Below, piece after piece: positions 19,061 to 28,267 of a DNA stretch of 64,000 nucleotides. Positions within the stretch are counted from its first letter, which is position 1. Each line of letters opens with the position of its first letter. The stretch is from Planctomycetia bacterium (GTDB taxonomy: Bacteria; Planctomycetota; GCA-002687715). A program made the position numbers and the translations under genes. The notes under the pieces are model-generated. The model did no database searches. It was not told the origin of the DNA and saw only the letters and a list, made by a program, of their open reading frames with translations. The stretch lies in assembly GCA_005790545.1 (NCBI GenBank), contig SXUL01000041.1, forward strand, positions 1 to 64,000, in the 5' to 3' direction.

Positions 19061-21708
19061 CCGCCGAGTGCACCGCGGAGAAGATTCACGCCTTCCGCCA
19101 CAGCCTCTGCGAGGCGCGTCTTGTCCTTGCCGCCTGCCTGCGCAAACTCCGGACGCCCGCCTCCCCCGCCGCCGATGACCGGCGCGATGGCCTTGATCAC
19201 CTGCCCCGCGTGCACGGCTCCGCCGAGTTCCTTGCTGGCGAACACCGCGAGGAGAGCCTTCTCGCCATCCTCGATGCCGAGCACGCCGCAGAGTGGCTGC
19301 CCTGAACCACGCAGCTGGTCGCAGAGGCCTGCGAGTTCCGCCGCCGGGAAATCCTTGAGCACACCCTGCACGAGGAGTCCCTTCCCGCAAGGCGTCGCCG
19401 CTGCGAGGAGACGCTGGGATTCCTGCTCCGCACCGCCTGCTGCTTTCTTCGCGCCGCCCTTCTTCAGTTCCTTCACCTGTTCCTGCAAGCCCAGAATGCG
19501 AGTCGGGATTTCCGCTTCAGCGCTCTTCAGGGCCTGCGCACAGTCGCGCAACAAGCGACGCTGTTCCTGCAAGCGCGTGATGGCGGCTCCGCGCGTCACG
19601 GCCTCGATGCGGCGCACGCCGGCTTGCACGGCGGATTCCGAGAGGATCACGAATGCGCCGATCTCGCCGGTGTTGAAACAGTGCGTCCCGCCACAGAGTT
19701 CACGGCTGTAACCGCCCACATCCACCACGCGCACCTCGTCTCCATACTTTTCGCCAAAGAGCGCTGTGACACCACGAGCCTTCGCCGCTTCGAGTTTCTC
19801 GACGGTGCTCTGCAGCGTGGTTGCACTCGCCACGCGCTCGTTCACGAGGCGTTCGATGCGCTCGAGTTCTTCAGCACTCACGGCCTTGGGATGCGTAAGG
19901 TCAAAGCGCAGGCGCTCCGGAGCCACCAACGAACCCTGTTGGGTCGCGTGCGTGCCGAGCACTTCCCGCAGCGCCCAATGCATGAGATGTGTGGCCGTGT
20001 GGTTGGCCATGATGTTGCGACGGCGTTCCGCATTCACGCGCGCTTCGAGTTGCGCGGGCGGATTGGCGCCTTCGACGATGGACCCGACATGCACGACCAC
20101 ATCGCCCATGCGGCGGGTGTCGCTCACACGGAACAGGAAGCCGTCGCCACGGATCTCGCCTTCATCTCCGACTTGTCCGCCGCTCTCGGCATAAAATGGC
20201 GTGCGGTCGAGAATCAAAAAACGGCCATCCACGATCTTCACGAGCTTCGCAGCCGCGCTGAGCCCGTCGGACCCCGTGCCACCGTGAGCAAGGGCCAGCG
20301 TGCCCGGGAGCCCCTTCAGTTGCTCTGGGTCGACCAGCCACTTGCCGGTGCCCTCACCGCGCGAAGCCTCACGATGCTTCGCTTCGGCGGCGCTCCAACC
20401 TGCGAGGTCCACGCTGAGGTTTCGCTCGCGCGCCATGAGTTCCACGAGGTCGCGCGGAAAACCAAAGGTCGCGTACAAGTCGAAAGCCGCAGCTCCCGGG
20501 ATGGCGCTGGCGCTCTCCTTCTCCACGCGGCGCGCGAGTTCCTCGAAGAGAATGAGCCCCTTGTCGAGCGTCAGGAGAAAGGACTTCTCCTCGGCTTCGA
20601 TGATGTGGGCAATGTGGTCACGGCGTGCCTTCATTTCCGGGAAGGCATCTCCGAGCACATCCACGACGGTTCCCACCACACCGTGAATGAATGGTGTGGA
20701 CATGCCGAGTTGCTGGCGACCGAAGCGCGCCGCGCGGCGCAGCAAGCGGCGCAGCACATAGCCACGCCCTTCATTCGATGGCAGCGCGCCATCGGCGATG
20801 GCGGCCGTGAGGCCGCGCACATGATCCGCGATCACCCGGAAGGCCACGTCGGATTCTGATTGGCCGCCCTCATAGCGACGACCTGTCAGTTTCTCGATGC
20901 GCCGAAACAGCGGCTGAAAGAGGTCCGTTTCGTAGTTGCTCGACTTGCCGTTCAGGACCGCCAACACGCGCTCGAAGCCCATGCCGGTGTCCACGTGCTT
21001 CGAAGGCAGCTCCTCGAGCGCACCATCTGCGCGGCGATTGAACTGGATGAAGACGTTGTTCCAGATCTCCATGAAGCGCTCGTTGCCGGCATTGACGCCG
21101 CTCTCGCGCCGCGCACCGTCCGCTGGATCGCTGCCCGGTCCGCCGCGATCAATGTGGATTTCGGTGCAGGGACCGCAGGGTCCTGAATCCCCCATTTCCC
21201 AGAAGTTGTCCTTGCGCCCGAAGCGCAACACGTGCGCTGGATCGACGTCCGTGCATTCCTTCCAGATGCGCTCGGCTTCTTCGTCCGCGGGCAGCCCGTC
21301 CTTCGCGTCGCCGCCGAACACCGTCACCCAGAGGCGCTCCTTCGGAATGCCCCACTCCTTCGTCAGGAGCTCCCAGCTCCACGTGATGGCCTCGCGCTTG
21401 AAGTAGTCGCCGAAGGACCAATTGCCGAGCATCTCGAAGAATGTGTGGTGGTAGGTGTCGCGCCCCACTTCTTCGAGATCGTTGTGCTTGCCACTCACGC
21501 GGATGCACTTCTGCGTATCAGCGGCGCGGGTGTACGGGCGGCGCCCCGTGCCGAGGAACACATCCTTGAACTGGGTCATCCCGGCAGTGGTGAAGAGCAG
21601 GGTCGGATCGTCCTGCGGGAACACCGCCGCGGACGGCACGATGGTGTGCCCCCTGCTGCGGAAGAATGCGAGGAACTGTTCACGAACTTCGTGTGCGCTC
21701 TTCATCAC
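19057..21708 (-). CDS. alaS: Alanyl-tRNA synthetase
   Basis: The enzyme charges tRNA-Ala. The 883 residues have the full layout: class II catalytic domain (motif with DTYHHTFFEMLGNWSFGDYFK near 85-105), tRNA-recognition helices, the editing domain with zinc ligands HTATH (570-574) and CGGTH (Cys672, His676), and a C-terminal DHHA1-like domain ending GGRPEFAQAGGKD. All diagnostic residues are present. It is co-oriented with the ChaN-PDZ gene 7 nt upstream and ybaN downstream, forming a three-gene unit. Confidence 0.97.
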   Translation of the reverse strand: MMKSAHEVREQFLAFFRSRGHTIVPSAAVFPQDDPTLLFTTAGMTQFKDVFLGTGRRPYTRAADTQKCIRVSGKHNDLEEVGRDTYHHTFFEMLGNWSFGDYFKREAITWSWELLTKEWGIPKERLWVTVFGGDAKDGLPADEEAERIWKECTDVDPAHVLRFGRKDNFWEMGDSGPCGPCTEIHIDRGGPGSDPADGARRESGVNAGNERFMEIWNNVFIQFNRRADGALEELPSKHVDTGMGFERVLAVLNGKSSNYETDLFQPLFRRIEKLTGRRYEGGQSESDVAFRVIADHVRGLTAAIADGALPSNEGRGYVLRRLLRRAARFGRQQLGMSTPFIHGVVGTVVDVLGDAFPEMKARRDHIAHIIEAEEKSFLLTLDKGLILFEELARRVEKESASAIPGAAAFDLYATFGFPRDLVELMARERNLSVDLAGWSAAEAKHREASRGEGTGKWLVDPEQLKGLPGTLALAHGGTGSDGLSAAAKLVKIVDGRFLILDRTPFYAESGGQVGDEGEIRGDGFLFRVSDTRRMGDVVVHVGSIVEGANPPAQLEARVNAERRRNIMANHTATHLMHWALREVLGTHATQQGSLVAPERLRFDLTHPKAVSAEELERIERLVNERVASATTLQSTVEKLEAAKARGVTALFGEKYGDEVRVVDVGGYSRELCGGTHCFNTGEIGAFVILSESAVQAGVRRIEAVTRGAAITRLQEQRRLLRDCAQALKSAEAEIPTRILGLQEQVKELKKGGAKKAAGGAEQESQRLLAAATPCGKGLLVQGVLKDFPAAELAGLCDQLRGSGQPLCGVLGIEDGEKALLAVFASKELGGAVHAGQVIKAIAPVIGGGGGGRPEFAQAGGKDKTRLAEAVAEGVNLLRGALGG

Positions 21709-21715
21709 CCGCTCC

Positions 21716-22822
21716 TCAGCGATTGCTCACGCCCAGCGTGACTTCGATGTCCAGTTCGACAATCTCGCGCTCGATGCGGATGGTCACGCGCTCGCCAGCC
21801 TTGTGGCCCGCGAGGACTTCCATGTAACCGCGCACGCTCTGGATGCGCTTGCCATTGATGGCGAGAATGCGGTCGCCTGCCTTCAGGCCCGCCTTCTCCG
21901 CGGCGCCATCCGGCACACAGGAACCGATCAGCACCCCCGGCTCTTCAGTTTCCGCGTAGTCCGGCATGATGCCGAGTGCGGCCTTCTTGTTCTCCTCGGG
22001 CGCTGCGGCCTCTTCCTTCTTCTGCTCGGGACAGACCCACACGAAGTGCGCCTTGCCCTGGAATTCTGCAGCGGTCGCCTGCTCAGGAGTCTTGTGCGAC
22101 GGGAGCAACAGCACGGCCGTGCGCGCGAGTGGCTGCCGTGAGAGGAAGCGCGCCACGGTGCCGAGCCCCTCTTCCACATGGAAGCGGCCTGCGTAGTGGA
22201 TGACGAGCGGTTTGCGAGCCGGATGCGTCGCGAGGAAATCCGCGATGCTCTCCGCCATGGCGTCGTCCTTCAGGCACTGCGCGGCATAGAAGCGCTGCAT
22301 CATGTCGTCGGCAGCAGCCCCCATGTGCTCCTTCATGGTGTCCTTGAAGCGCTTCGCATAGAGATCCTCATCCGCCGTGGTGCGCCGCGGGGTGTGGGCC
22401 AGCCCTGCCACGGCCACGGCACCACGCTCCGACACGAGCTTCGCAAGCGGACGCGGCACATTCGCCGCAATGACATCGATGCCGTTTTCCTTCGCGTAAC
22501 GGAGCAACGGCGCGTAGTCCTGGGCGTGATTCGGCCAGAGCCGCGCGTGAGCCGCCAGCGCCGCATCATCGATGCGGCCCTTCAGCCAGTCATTGACCGT
22601 GCCCTGCACGTCGCGCTCGAGCATCTCGAGGGAGAGCACCACATCGCCACGCGCCTTGTGCAACTCGCGCAGGACCGTGAGTTCGGCTTCGTGTCCGGCC
22701 GTGTTGTCGTGTTCCTCCCCCACGAAGACCACGTCAGCGCGAGCGAGCTCGCGGACGAGATCGGCCACTTCGATACGCGCCCCCGTGGCAAGACAGAAAA
22801 TGATGGCAGCGAGTGGGCTCAT
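21716..22822 (-). CDS. ChaN-like (DUF399) protein with C-terminal PDZ domain
   Basis: This 368-residue protein has an N-terminal hydrophobic segment, a ChaN/DUF399 domain (about 25-255, with VFVGEEHDN at 32-40 and VIHYAGRFHVEEGLG) and a PDZ domain (about 285-368, with AAEKAGLKAGDRILAINGK). ChaN of Campylobacter is a haem-binding lipoprotein; the PDZ fusion suggests docking to another envelope protein. The tie to alaS is positional and probably not functional. Confidence 0.82.
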   Translation of the reverse strand: MSPLAAIIFCLATGARIEVADLVRELARADVVFVGEEHDNTAGHEAELTVLRELHKARGDVVLSLEMLERDVQGTVNDWLKGRIDDAALAAHARLWPNHAQDYAPLLRYAKENGIDVIAANVPRPLAKLVSERGAVAVAGLAHTPRRTTADEDLYAKRFKDTMKEHMGAAADDMMQRFYAAQCLKDDAMAESIADFLATHPARKPLVIHYAGRFHVEEGLGTVARFLSRQPLARTAVLLLPSHKTPEQATAAEFQGKAHFVWVCPEQKKEEAAAPEENKKAALGIMPDYAETEEPGVLIGSCVPDGAAEKAGLKAGDRILAINGKRIQSVRGYMEVLAGHKAGERVTIRIEREIVELDIEVTLGVSNR

Positions 22823-22897
22823 GGACGGTTCCTTTGCTCCCCGGTCGGCGCCCCCGAGAGGAGCGCAAGACAGCGGTGGAGCGCGCGATTCTACGGA

Positions 22898-22931
22898 AGC
22901 CCGGACCCTTCACGAGTCCGCCGTTCGGGCT
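22898..22931 (-). terminator. Hairpin after the MFS transporter gene
   Basis: AGCCCG pairs with CGGGCT, and an inner GGAC with GTCC, immediately downstream of the MFS stop on the minus strand. No T-run is present. Confidence 0.4.
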
Positions 22932-24160
22932 CAATCCGCCTGCACAGTGACGGCTTCGCGCACGGGCAACAGCCACACGCTCAGTGCTGCCAGCACGCCG
23001 AAGACTGCGCCAAGGCCGACGCCGGCACCGAGGTCGCCACCAAAGAGCGGCGGCAAGAGGGGCGCCATGAGGTTGATGGCGCGCGTGCCATTCATGAGCA
23101 CGCCGCCGGCGGAATTCCTGAGGTGCGTCGGAAAGAGGTCCGTGTAGAGCGGACCGAAGCAACTCCACAGCCCCGTGCCGATTCCGGCTGTTGCCGCGAA
23201 GACCAGTATCAGCCACTCCCGGTCGCGCACGAGTTCCGCACCGAAGAGGAGTGCTCCCGCGCCAGCCGCCATGATGAGACTGAACAGTGTGAAAGCCGGG
23301 CGGCGCCCGAGGCGCCGAGAGGTCCACGAGAAGAGGACGTAGCCAAGCAGAGAGCCGCAACCGAAGCAGAGAAACCAGCCGATGGAACCGGGCACGCTGA
23401 GGTGCCATGTCTTTTTCATGAACTCCGGCAGCCACGTCACCGTGCACCAGTAGTTGGCCATGGCGCAGAGCGTGACGAGAAAAGCCGCGGCGAACACCGG
23501 GAGCACTTGCGGCCTGAAGAGATCAAGTACGGGGTTCGTCTGCTCGTGCCGTGTGCGCGCGGCGCGCCACGCGCCCGATTCCGGAACGAGCCGGAGCAGC
23601 GGGATCAGCAGCAGGCCTCCGAGCAGCAGCCATTCGGTGCCTCGCCAGCCGAGAGCTTGCGGCCCCGAGAACTCGAGCGTCAGCACGGCCGAGAGAATCA
23701 ACCCGATGGGCGCTCCCGATTGTGCGACGGTGCCGAGCCACGCACGCCGCCCCGGCGAGACGAGTTCGCCGAGCAGAGTCTGACCGGCGGCCCACTGGCC
23801 GCCCACGCCGAAGCCCGTGACGATCACCGCTCGCCAGAGCGCATCGCCATCGCTCGCTGTGGCAACAAGTGCTGCACCACCGGCTGCAAACACTGTGGTC
23901 GTGGCCATGGCCACGCGTCGGCCAAGCCGGTCTCCCAGCCATCCGAGGACCAGCCCGCCCGCACCGCTCATGCCGAGCAACCAGGCCTTGATGGACGCCG
24001 TGTCTGCCTGTTGCAGCCCGAGCTCCACGCTCCAGTACTGCGCATTCAGCATGGTGACCATGAGCGTGCAGAAGGCGCTCATCCAGCCGAACTGCGCCAC
24101 CAGCGCCACGCGCCAGTGGCAGCCCTCTCCTGCTGCCCGCGCGGCGGGCGTGTCAGGCAT
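22931..24160 (-). CDS. Major facilitator superfamily transporter
   Basis: This 409-residue protein has about 12 membrane helices. Its loop 2-3 motif is GWLGDRLGRRVAMA and a related one in the second half is SWTSRRLGRRPAF, both classic MFS signatures. It lies in the sugar-porter/metabolite:H+ symporter-like group by appearance; the substrate is unknown. Its start overlaps the terC stop by 8 nt, so they share a transcript. Confidence 0.88.
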   Translation of the reverse strand: MPDTPAARAAGEGCHWRVALVAQFGWMSAFCTLMVTMLNAQYWSVELGLQQADTASIKAWLLGMSGAGGLVLGWLGDRLGRRVAMATTTVFAAGGAALVATASDGDALWRAVIVTGFGVGGQWAAGQTLLGELVSPGRRAWLGTVAQSGAPIGLILSAVLTLEFSGPQALGWRGTEWLLLGGLLLIPLLRLVPESGAWRAARTRHEQTNPVLDLFRPQVLPVFAAAFLVTLCAMANYWCTVTWLPEFMKKTWHLSVPGSIGWFLCFGCGSLLGYVLFSWTSRRLGRRPAFTLFSLIMAAGAGALLFGAELVRDREWLILVFAATAGIGTGLWSCFGPLYTDLFPTHLRNSAGGVLMNGTRAINLMAPLLPPLFGGDLGAGVGLGAVFGVLAALSVWLLPVREAVTVQAD

Positions 24161-24911
24161 TCTTCACATCATCCACGCTGGGGACGTTGTGGAGTTGCAC
24201 CGGGCGGGTGTTGCGACGCAGGCGCATGTTGAGCATCTCCACCAGCAGCGAGAACACCATGGCGGAGTAGATGTAGCCCTTGTTCACGTGCTGGCCGAAA
24301 CCCTCTGCGGCCAGCATCACGCCGATGAGGATGAGGAAGGAGAGTGCCAGCATCTTCATGGTCGGATGCCGTTCGATGAACTGCGACACCCTGCCACTGA
24401 AGACCATCATCACGATGACCGAAGCGATGACGGCCGCCACCATGACGCCGATGTGCTGCGCCATGCCGACCGCGTTGATCACCGAGTCGAGCGAGAAGAC
24501 CATGTCCAGCAGTGCGATCTGCACCAGGATGGATCCGAAGCGCTTGGCACTCTTCGCCGTGGACTCCACCAGTTCCTCGCCCTCGAGTTTCTCGTGAATC
24601 TCCCAGGTCGCCTTGGCGACGAGGAATCCGCCGCCAAGGATGAGCACCATGTCCTTGCCGGTGAACTCGTGGCCCGCGAGCGAGAAGAGCCCCACCGTCA
24701 GCCCCATCACCCACGAGAGGCTGAGGAGCAAGAGGATGCGCATGCCCATGGCCAGCGCGAGGCCGATGGTGCGGGCGCGGCTCCGTTGTTCCGGAGGGAG
24801 CTTCCCCGTCAGGATGGTGATGAAGACGATGTTGTCGATGCCGAGGACAATCTCGAGCAGCGCAAGTGTGAAAAACGCTGCGAGGTTCTCGCCGCTGAAG
24901 ATGCCGTCCAT
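24153..24911 (-). CDS. TerC-family membrane protein
   Basis: This 252-residue protein has seven or eight membrane helices and the TerC signatures LEIVLGIDNIVFITI and LLDMVFSLDSVINAVGM, each carrying the intramembrane Asp. TerC/Alx proteins export or handle metal ions, Mn2+ in studied cases. It is the YkoY-type short form. Confidence 0.9.
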   Translation of the reverse strand: MDGIFSGENLAAFFTLALLEIVLGIDNIVFITILTGKLPPEQRSRARTIGLALAMGMRILLLLSLSWVMGLTVGLFSLAGHEFTGKDMVLILGGGFLVAKATWEIHEKLEGEELVESTAKSAKRFGSILVQIALLDMVFSLDSVINAVGMAQHIGVMVAAVIASVIVMMVFSGRVSQFIERHPTMKMLALSFLILIGVMLAAEGFGQHVNKGYIYSAMVFSLLVEMLNMRLRRNTRPVQLHNVPSVDDVKNA

Positions 24912-24935
24912 GGGCGGCGATGCTAGCCGAGACGC

Positions 24936-26255
24936 TCAGGGCAAGGTGACGAGCAGTACCTGCGAGAGATAGAAGAGCCCGTTCGGTGCGAGCGCGCCCG
25001 GAAGAATCGCCTGCACCGCCAGCATCTGACCTGTGAGTCCTGCGGGAATCGTCGCGGGCAAAATGGCCTGACCCGTCGCCGGCACCACGCCGAAGGGTGA
25101 AGGAGCCCCGAAAAGACCAAATCCATCCACGGCCGGGGCATACATCGGGTCCCATGGATGCAACTCGATGAGTCCGTAACCCGGCGCGTAGTAGCCTGGC
25201 GGCAGCGCGCCGAACCAACCCATGAACCCCACGAGAAAGGGCGCGCCGACGGCGCCATCGAGGGTGAAGGTCACCACCTGTCCAGTCGTGGAACTCAGCA
25301 AGGAAGCCGGTGCTCCCGCCGCGCTCGATTCCTCCGTGGACCAGAGCGAGCGCACGATGTTGGGCGCTGTCCCCGACTCGCCCATGATCCACATGCCGCG
25401 GTCCATGTCCGCCGCGAGACCAGCAAGGCGATCACCAGTCGGCAGGAACGAGGCCGTGGTTGCGACACCGTTCGGGTCGATATGCACGATCTGCGAGAAT
25501 TGCAGAAACCAATTCGGAATCCACTCGTTCTGTGCCACCACCACGCCGAGTCCCGCTTGATTCCATGAGGAGCGCGTCATGCCCGCAATGGTGCTGGTGG
25601 AACCGAACTGCGTGGCTTGTGGTGTCCAGAACGGCACCATCCCCGCCGGGGTCACGCGCTTCACCGTGCTGCCATCCGAAGCCAGCACCGTGCCGTTCGC
25701 GAGCACAACGAGGTCGCGCACATTGGCCATGGCCGCAAAGTGCACCGCTGGCTGCGCGAGGTTGGTGAACTTGTAGACGCCGCTGCCCTGCGGACCGTTG
25801 GAGCTGCCAATATTGAACGCCCCGTAGCGGTCGATGGCGAGGGCCTCCGCGCGCATGGGAATCGATGCGAACGGCAAGGCGCCACCACTCATGGCCAGCA
25901 AGACGAGCGTCGCTGAGCTGGACGTCGCGCTCCACTGTCCCGCACACACGCTGCCATCTCCCGGGTGCGTCGCTGGTTGACCGAAGACGGATCCCGTACT
26001 CACGAAGGCAGGCACGTGGGTGCCATCCGGCAGGATGAGCGCCACCGTGCTGCCCGTGGAAGCGAGCGCATTCAGCACGAGAAACGTGTTGCCATCGCGA
26101 TCCACCGCCATGCGCACTCCGCCGAGGGGCGTCACCGGGAGCGACGCCGCGAGCGTCGTGACGTTCAGAGTCGTGCCGGCGCTCTGGGGCTGCGCTCGCA
26201 CGCCACCCATGAGGATGACGAGGTGCACCACGATGCTGCCGACTGTGCGCCGCAT
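24936..26255 (-). CDS. Secreted propeller-like protein with lineage-type C-terminal module
   Basis: This 439-residue protein has a signal peptide (RRTVGSIVVHLVILMGGVRA) and repeated short beta motifs such as RMAVDRDGNTFLVLN, VLANGTVLASDGSTVKRVT and IVHIDPNGV, which suggest a beta-propeller. Its C-terminal 110 residues (from TFTLDGAVGAPFLVGF to GLFYLSQVLLVTLP) resemble the end of the protein at 14.7-16.1 kb, although the bodies differ. No catalytic motif is visible. The start at 26255 begins the signal peptide; an upstream frame to 26408 is Arg-rich and improbable. Confidence 0.68.
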   Translation of the reverse strand: MRRTVGSIVVHLVILMGGVRAQPQSAGTTLNVTTLAASLPVTPLGGVRMAVDRDGNTFLVLNALASTGSTVALILPDGTHVPAFVSTGSVFGQPATHPGDGSVCAGQWSATSSSATLVLLAMSGGALPFASIPMRAEALAIDRYGAFNIGSSNGPQGSGVYKFTNLAQPAVHFAAMANVRDLVVLANGTVLASDGSTVKRVTPAGMVPFWTPQATQFGSTSTIAGMTRSSWNQAGLGVVVAQNEWIPNWFLQFSQIVHIDPNGVATTASFLPTGDRLAGLAADMDRGMWIMGESGTAPNIVRSLWSTEESSAAGAPASLLSSTTGQVVTFTLDGAVGAPFLVGFMGWFGALPPGYYAPGYGLIELHPWDPMYAPAVDGFGLFGAPSPFGVVPATGQAILPATIPAGLTGQMLAVQAILPGALAPNGLFYLSQVLLVTLP

Positions 26256-26383
26256 GAAGATGTGCGCGGAAGAACTCCCGCGCGCGACGCATGATAAGCG
26301 AGCCGGAAGGAATCGGAGGCAGAGAAAGCGCCGGGCGCGTGCGCTCACGCAACCCATCCCGGGCGCGTGCTTTGCGTGCGCCC

Positions 26384-27058
26384 TCAACCGTCTGCGACGA
26401 CGCGACACTCGAGGGACGGCGCCCCGCTGAGGCTCGCCAGCAAGTGGTCGCCCGGTGCGAGCGGCCCGACGCCGGCAGGTGTTCCGGTGAAGAGAAGGTC
26501 CCCGGGTTCGAGGGTCATGCGCGCCGCAAGGAACGCGAGCAATGCGGGCACTCCGTGGACCATCGCGCTCGTGCGCGCGTGCTGGCGGATGACGTCGTTG
26601 ACTTCAAGCCGAAGCCCGAGATCCGCGCAGTCGGACGCTGCACCGACCGCAACAAAGGGGCCGATGGGCGCGGCACCGTCGAAGCCCTTCGCCAGAGTCC
26701 ACGGCAATCCGGCTCCCTTGGCCTGCGCCTGCACATCACGCGCGGTCAGGTCGAGCCCCACCGCCACCGCGTCCACGCTCCGGTCCGCCTCCGCAAGAGT
26801 GGCGTTCCTCAAGAACACCCCGACACGCACGACCATTTCCACCTCGTAGTGCACTGCGCGGCTGAATGAGGGCAACGCGATCGATGACGGAGCATCACGA
26901 AAACTCGTGGCTGGCTTGAGGAAGAAGAAAGGCTCCTCCGGAAGCGCCACACCCATTTCGCGCGCATGGTCGCCGTAGTTGCGACCGACGCAGAGGATCT
27001 TGCCGAGAGGGCGCGTGGCTCCCCCTTCCACTCGCGTGCTGCGCACAGATGCCGACAT
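26384..27058 (-). CDS. Fumarylacetoacetate hydrolase family protein
   Basis: This 224-residue protein has the FAH fold signatures GKILCVGRNYGDHAREMG, HYEVEMVVRVG (metal-binding Glu) and GDLLFTGTPAGVGPL. It is the YcgM/acylpyruvase-like short form that cleaves C-C bonds in beta-diketo acids. The start at 27058 has TATGCT 7 nt upstream on the minus strand and no Shine-Dalgarno; an in-frame ATG at 27070 overlaps that hexamer. It is divergent from the transglutaminase gene. Confidence 0.85.
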   Translation of the reverse strand: MSASVRSTRVEGGATRPLGKILCVGRNYGDHAREMGVALPEEPFFFLKPATSFRDAPSSIALPSFSRAVHYEVEMVVRVGVFLRNATLAEADRSVDAVAVGLDLTARDVQAQAKGAGLPWTLAKGFDGAAPIGPFVAVGAASDCADLGLRLEVNDVIRQHARTSAMVHGVPALLAFLAARMTLEPGDLLFTGTPAGVGPLAPGDHLLASLSGAPSLECRVVADG

Positions 27059-27073
27059 GCGCGCGAGCATAGC

Positions 27074-27104
27074 TTGACGCGCATCCAGGCGGCTCTGCTA
27101 GACT
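27074..27104 (+). promoter_or_regulatory. Candidate promoter for the transglutaminase leader
   Basis: TTGACG at 27074-27079 and TAGACT at 27099-27104 resemble sigma70 boxes. The spacer is 19 nt, which is long. Transcription would begin near 27111, placing a leader of about 135 nt before the coding region. Confidence 0.4.
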
Positions 27105-27130
27105 GCACGCCATGCGGCTCTGTGACCAGC

Positions 27131-27237
27131 AACATTTGCATCGCCGGAAACCCGGCTGAAGCAAACCCGTCGCCCCTTACGGCGGACGGGTCCGGTCCGG
27201 ATCCGCATGCAACCTTGATCAGCGTTGATCACTGAGG
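27131..27237 (+). ncRNA. Structured 5' leader with three-way junction (riboswitch-like)
   Basis: TTGCAT (27136-27141) pairs with ATGCAA (27207-27212) and encloses two hairpins. Hairpin 2 is GCCGG/CCGGC with loop AAAC (27143-27156). Hairpin 3 is ACCCGTCGCC with GGC-G-GACGGGT and loop CCTTAC (27165-27191). After the junction, TGATCA-GCGT-TGATCA (27216-27231) can form a further hairpin 2 nt before the Shine-Dalgarno GAGG (27234-27237). The layout is that of an aptamer plus expression platform. I do not recognise the class. It shares the phrase GAAGCAAACC with c-di-GMP-I (GEMM) aptamers, but its P1 differs. Confidence 0.45.
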
Positions 27238-27244
27238 TTCGCCC

Positions 27245-28267
27245 GTGCGCCGGATGGGGTTTCCCGAGAAACCCATGTTTCACATCTGGCCCATCCTCGC
27301 CGCGTCGCTTCTGCTTGCGTGTGGATCGTCATCCGTGCTCACCACGGCGCCTGCAAAAATCCGCAAGCTCAGTTTCACCAGCGTGACCACGATTGCGGAA
27401 GTACCGCCGGGAACCAAGGAGCTCCGCATCTGGGTTCCGAAGGCTCTCGCTGAAACGGATCAAGAGGTCCTTGCGGACACGCTTGCCGTTTCCGCCGGTG
27501 CTGCTGCCGTCGTGAAGACCGAACACAGCGCTGCACCGAATGCCTGGTACTCGGTGCTCGTGACCGCGCCGCAAGGTCCGGTGGTTCTGACGCAGACCAT
27601 TCAGGTGCAACGCACCGAAACACTGCGCAAGCCCAAGGGCCCTGCAGGCCGCGACTTCACGGTGGCTGAGCGCACCGCATCCGCAGTGCATCTCGCAGCC
27701 CACAAGCTGGTGCCGGTCGGCGGACCGACGCTCGACCCCGTCATCGCGGCGGTCGGTCCCGGCCTCAAGGACCCTGTCGAGATCGCGAAGGCCGCCTACG
27801 ACTTCGTGCTGGAACGCATGCGCTACAGCAAGGACGGCACGGGCTGGGGCCGCGGTGATTCGGATTGGGCCTGCGACAACAAGTTCGGGAACTGCACGGA
27901 TTTCCACAGCCTGTTCATGTCCATCGTGCGTGCGAAGGGCATTCCGGCGCGCTTCGTGATGGGCTACCCGATTCCCTCGGCGCGCGGCGAAGGCACCGTT
28001 GGCGGCTACCACTGCTGGGCTGAGTTCATGCTGCCCGGCAGCACATGGGTGCCCGTGGACATCTCGGAGGCTGACAAGAATCCGGCCCTCGCGGATTACT
28101 ACTTCGGCAATCTCACCGAGGATCGCATCGCTTGCATGCGCGGGCGCGACATCGTGCTCGAACCTGCACCCGCCTCCGGCGCGCAGAACTTCATCATCTA
28201 CGCGCTGGCGGAAGCGGACGGCGCGACGGTCAAGACCGAACGCAAGCTCTCCTACAAGGACAACTGA
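27245..28267 (+). CDS. Lipoprotein with transglutaminase-like domain
   Basis: This 340-residue protein has a lipoprotein signal (WPILAASLLLACGSSS, lipobox LLAC) and a transglutaminase-like domain with the full triad: Cys in GNCTDFHSL, His in GGYHCWAEF and Asp in VPVDISEAD. Bacterial members are often peptidases or cross-linking enzymes; the substrate is unknown. The GTG at 27245 is favoured because GAGG lies 7 nt upstream; ATGs at 27254 and 27275 are alternatives. A perfect 7-bp hairpin, GGGTTTC-CCGA-GAAACCC (27257-27274), lies in the first codons, or directly before the ATG at 27275. It follows the structured leader and probably responds to it. Confidence 0.82.
   Translation: MRRMGFPEKPMFHIWPILAASLLLACGSSSVLTTAPAKIRKLSFTSVTTIAEVPPGTKELRIWVPKALAETDQEVLADTLAVSAGAAAVVKTEHSAAPNAWYSVLVTAPQGPVVLTQTIQVQRTETLRKPKGPAGRDFTVAERTASAVHLAAHKLVPVGGPTLDPVIAAVGPGLKDPVEIAKAAYDFVLERMRYSKDGTGWGRGDSDWACDNKFGNCTDFHSLFMSIVRAKGIPARFVMGYPIPSARGEGTVGGYHCWAEFMLPGSTWVPVDISEADKNPALADYYFGNLTEDRIACMRGRDIVLEPAPASGAQNFIIYALAEADGATVKTERKLSYKDN

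Noticed and set aside
22178-24232. A 684-codon open frame opposite ChaN-PDZ and the MFS transporter
   Set aside because: It crosses two well-supported genes and a terminator on the other strand, and its product is low-complexity Arg/His/Glu.
27131-27237. Definite c-di-GMP-I (GEMM) riboswitch
   Set aside because: Only a short phrase resembles the class. The conserved P1 sequence and the tetraloop receptor pattern are not there, so I kept it as an unclassified leader.
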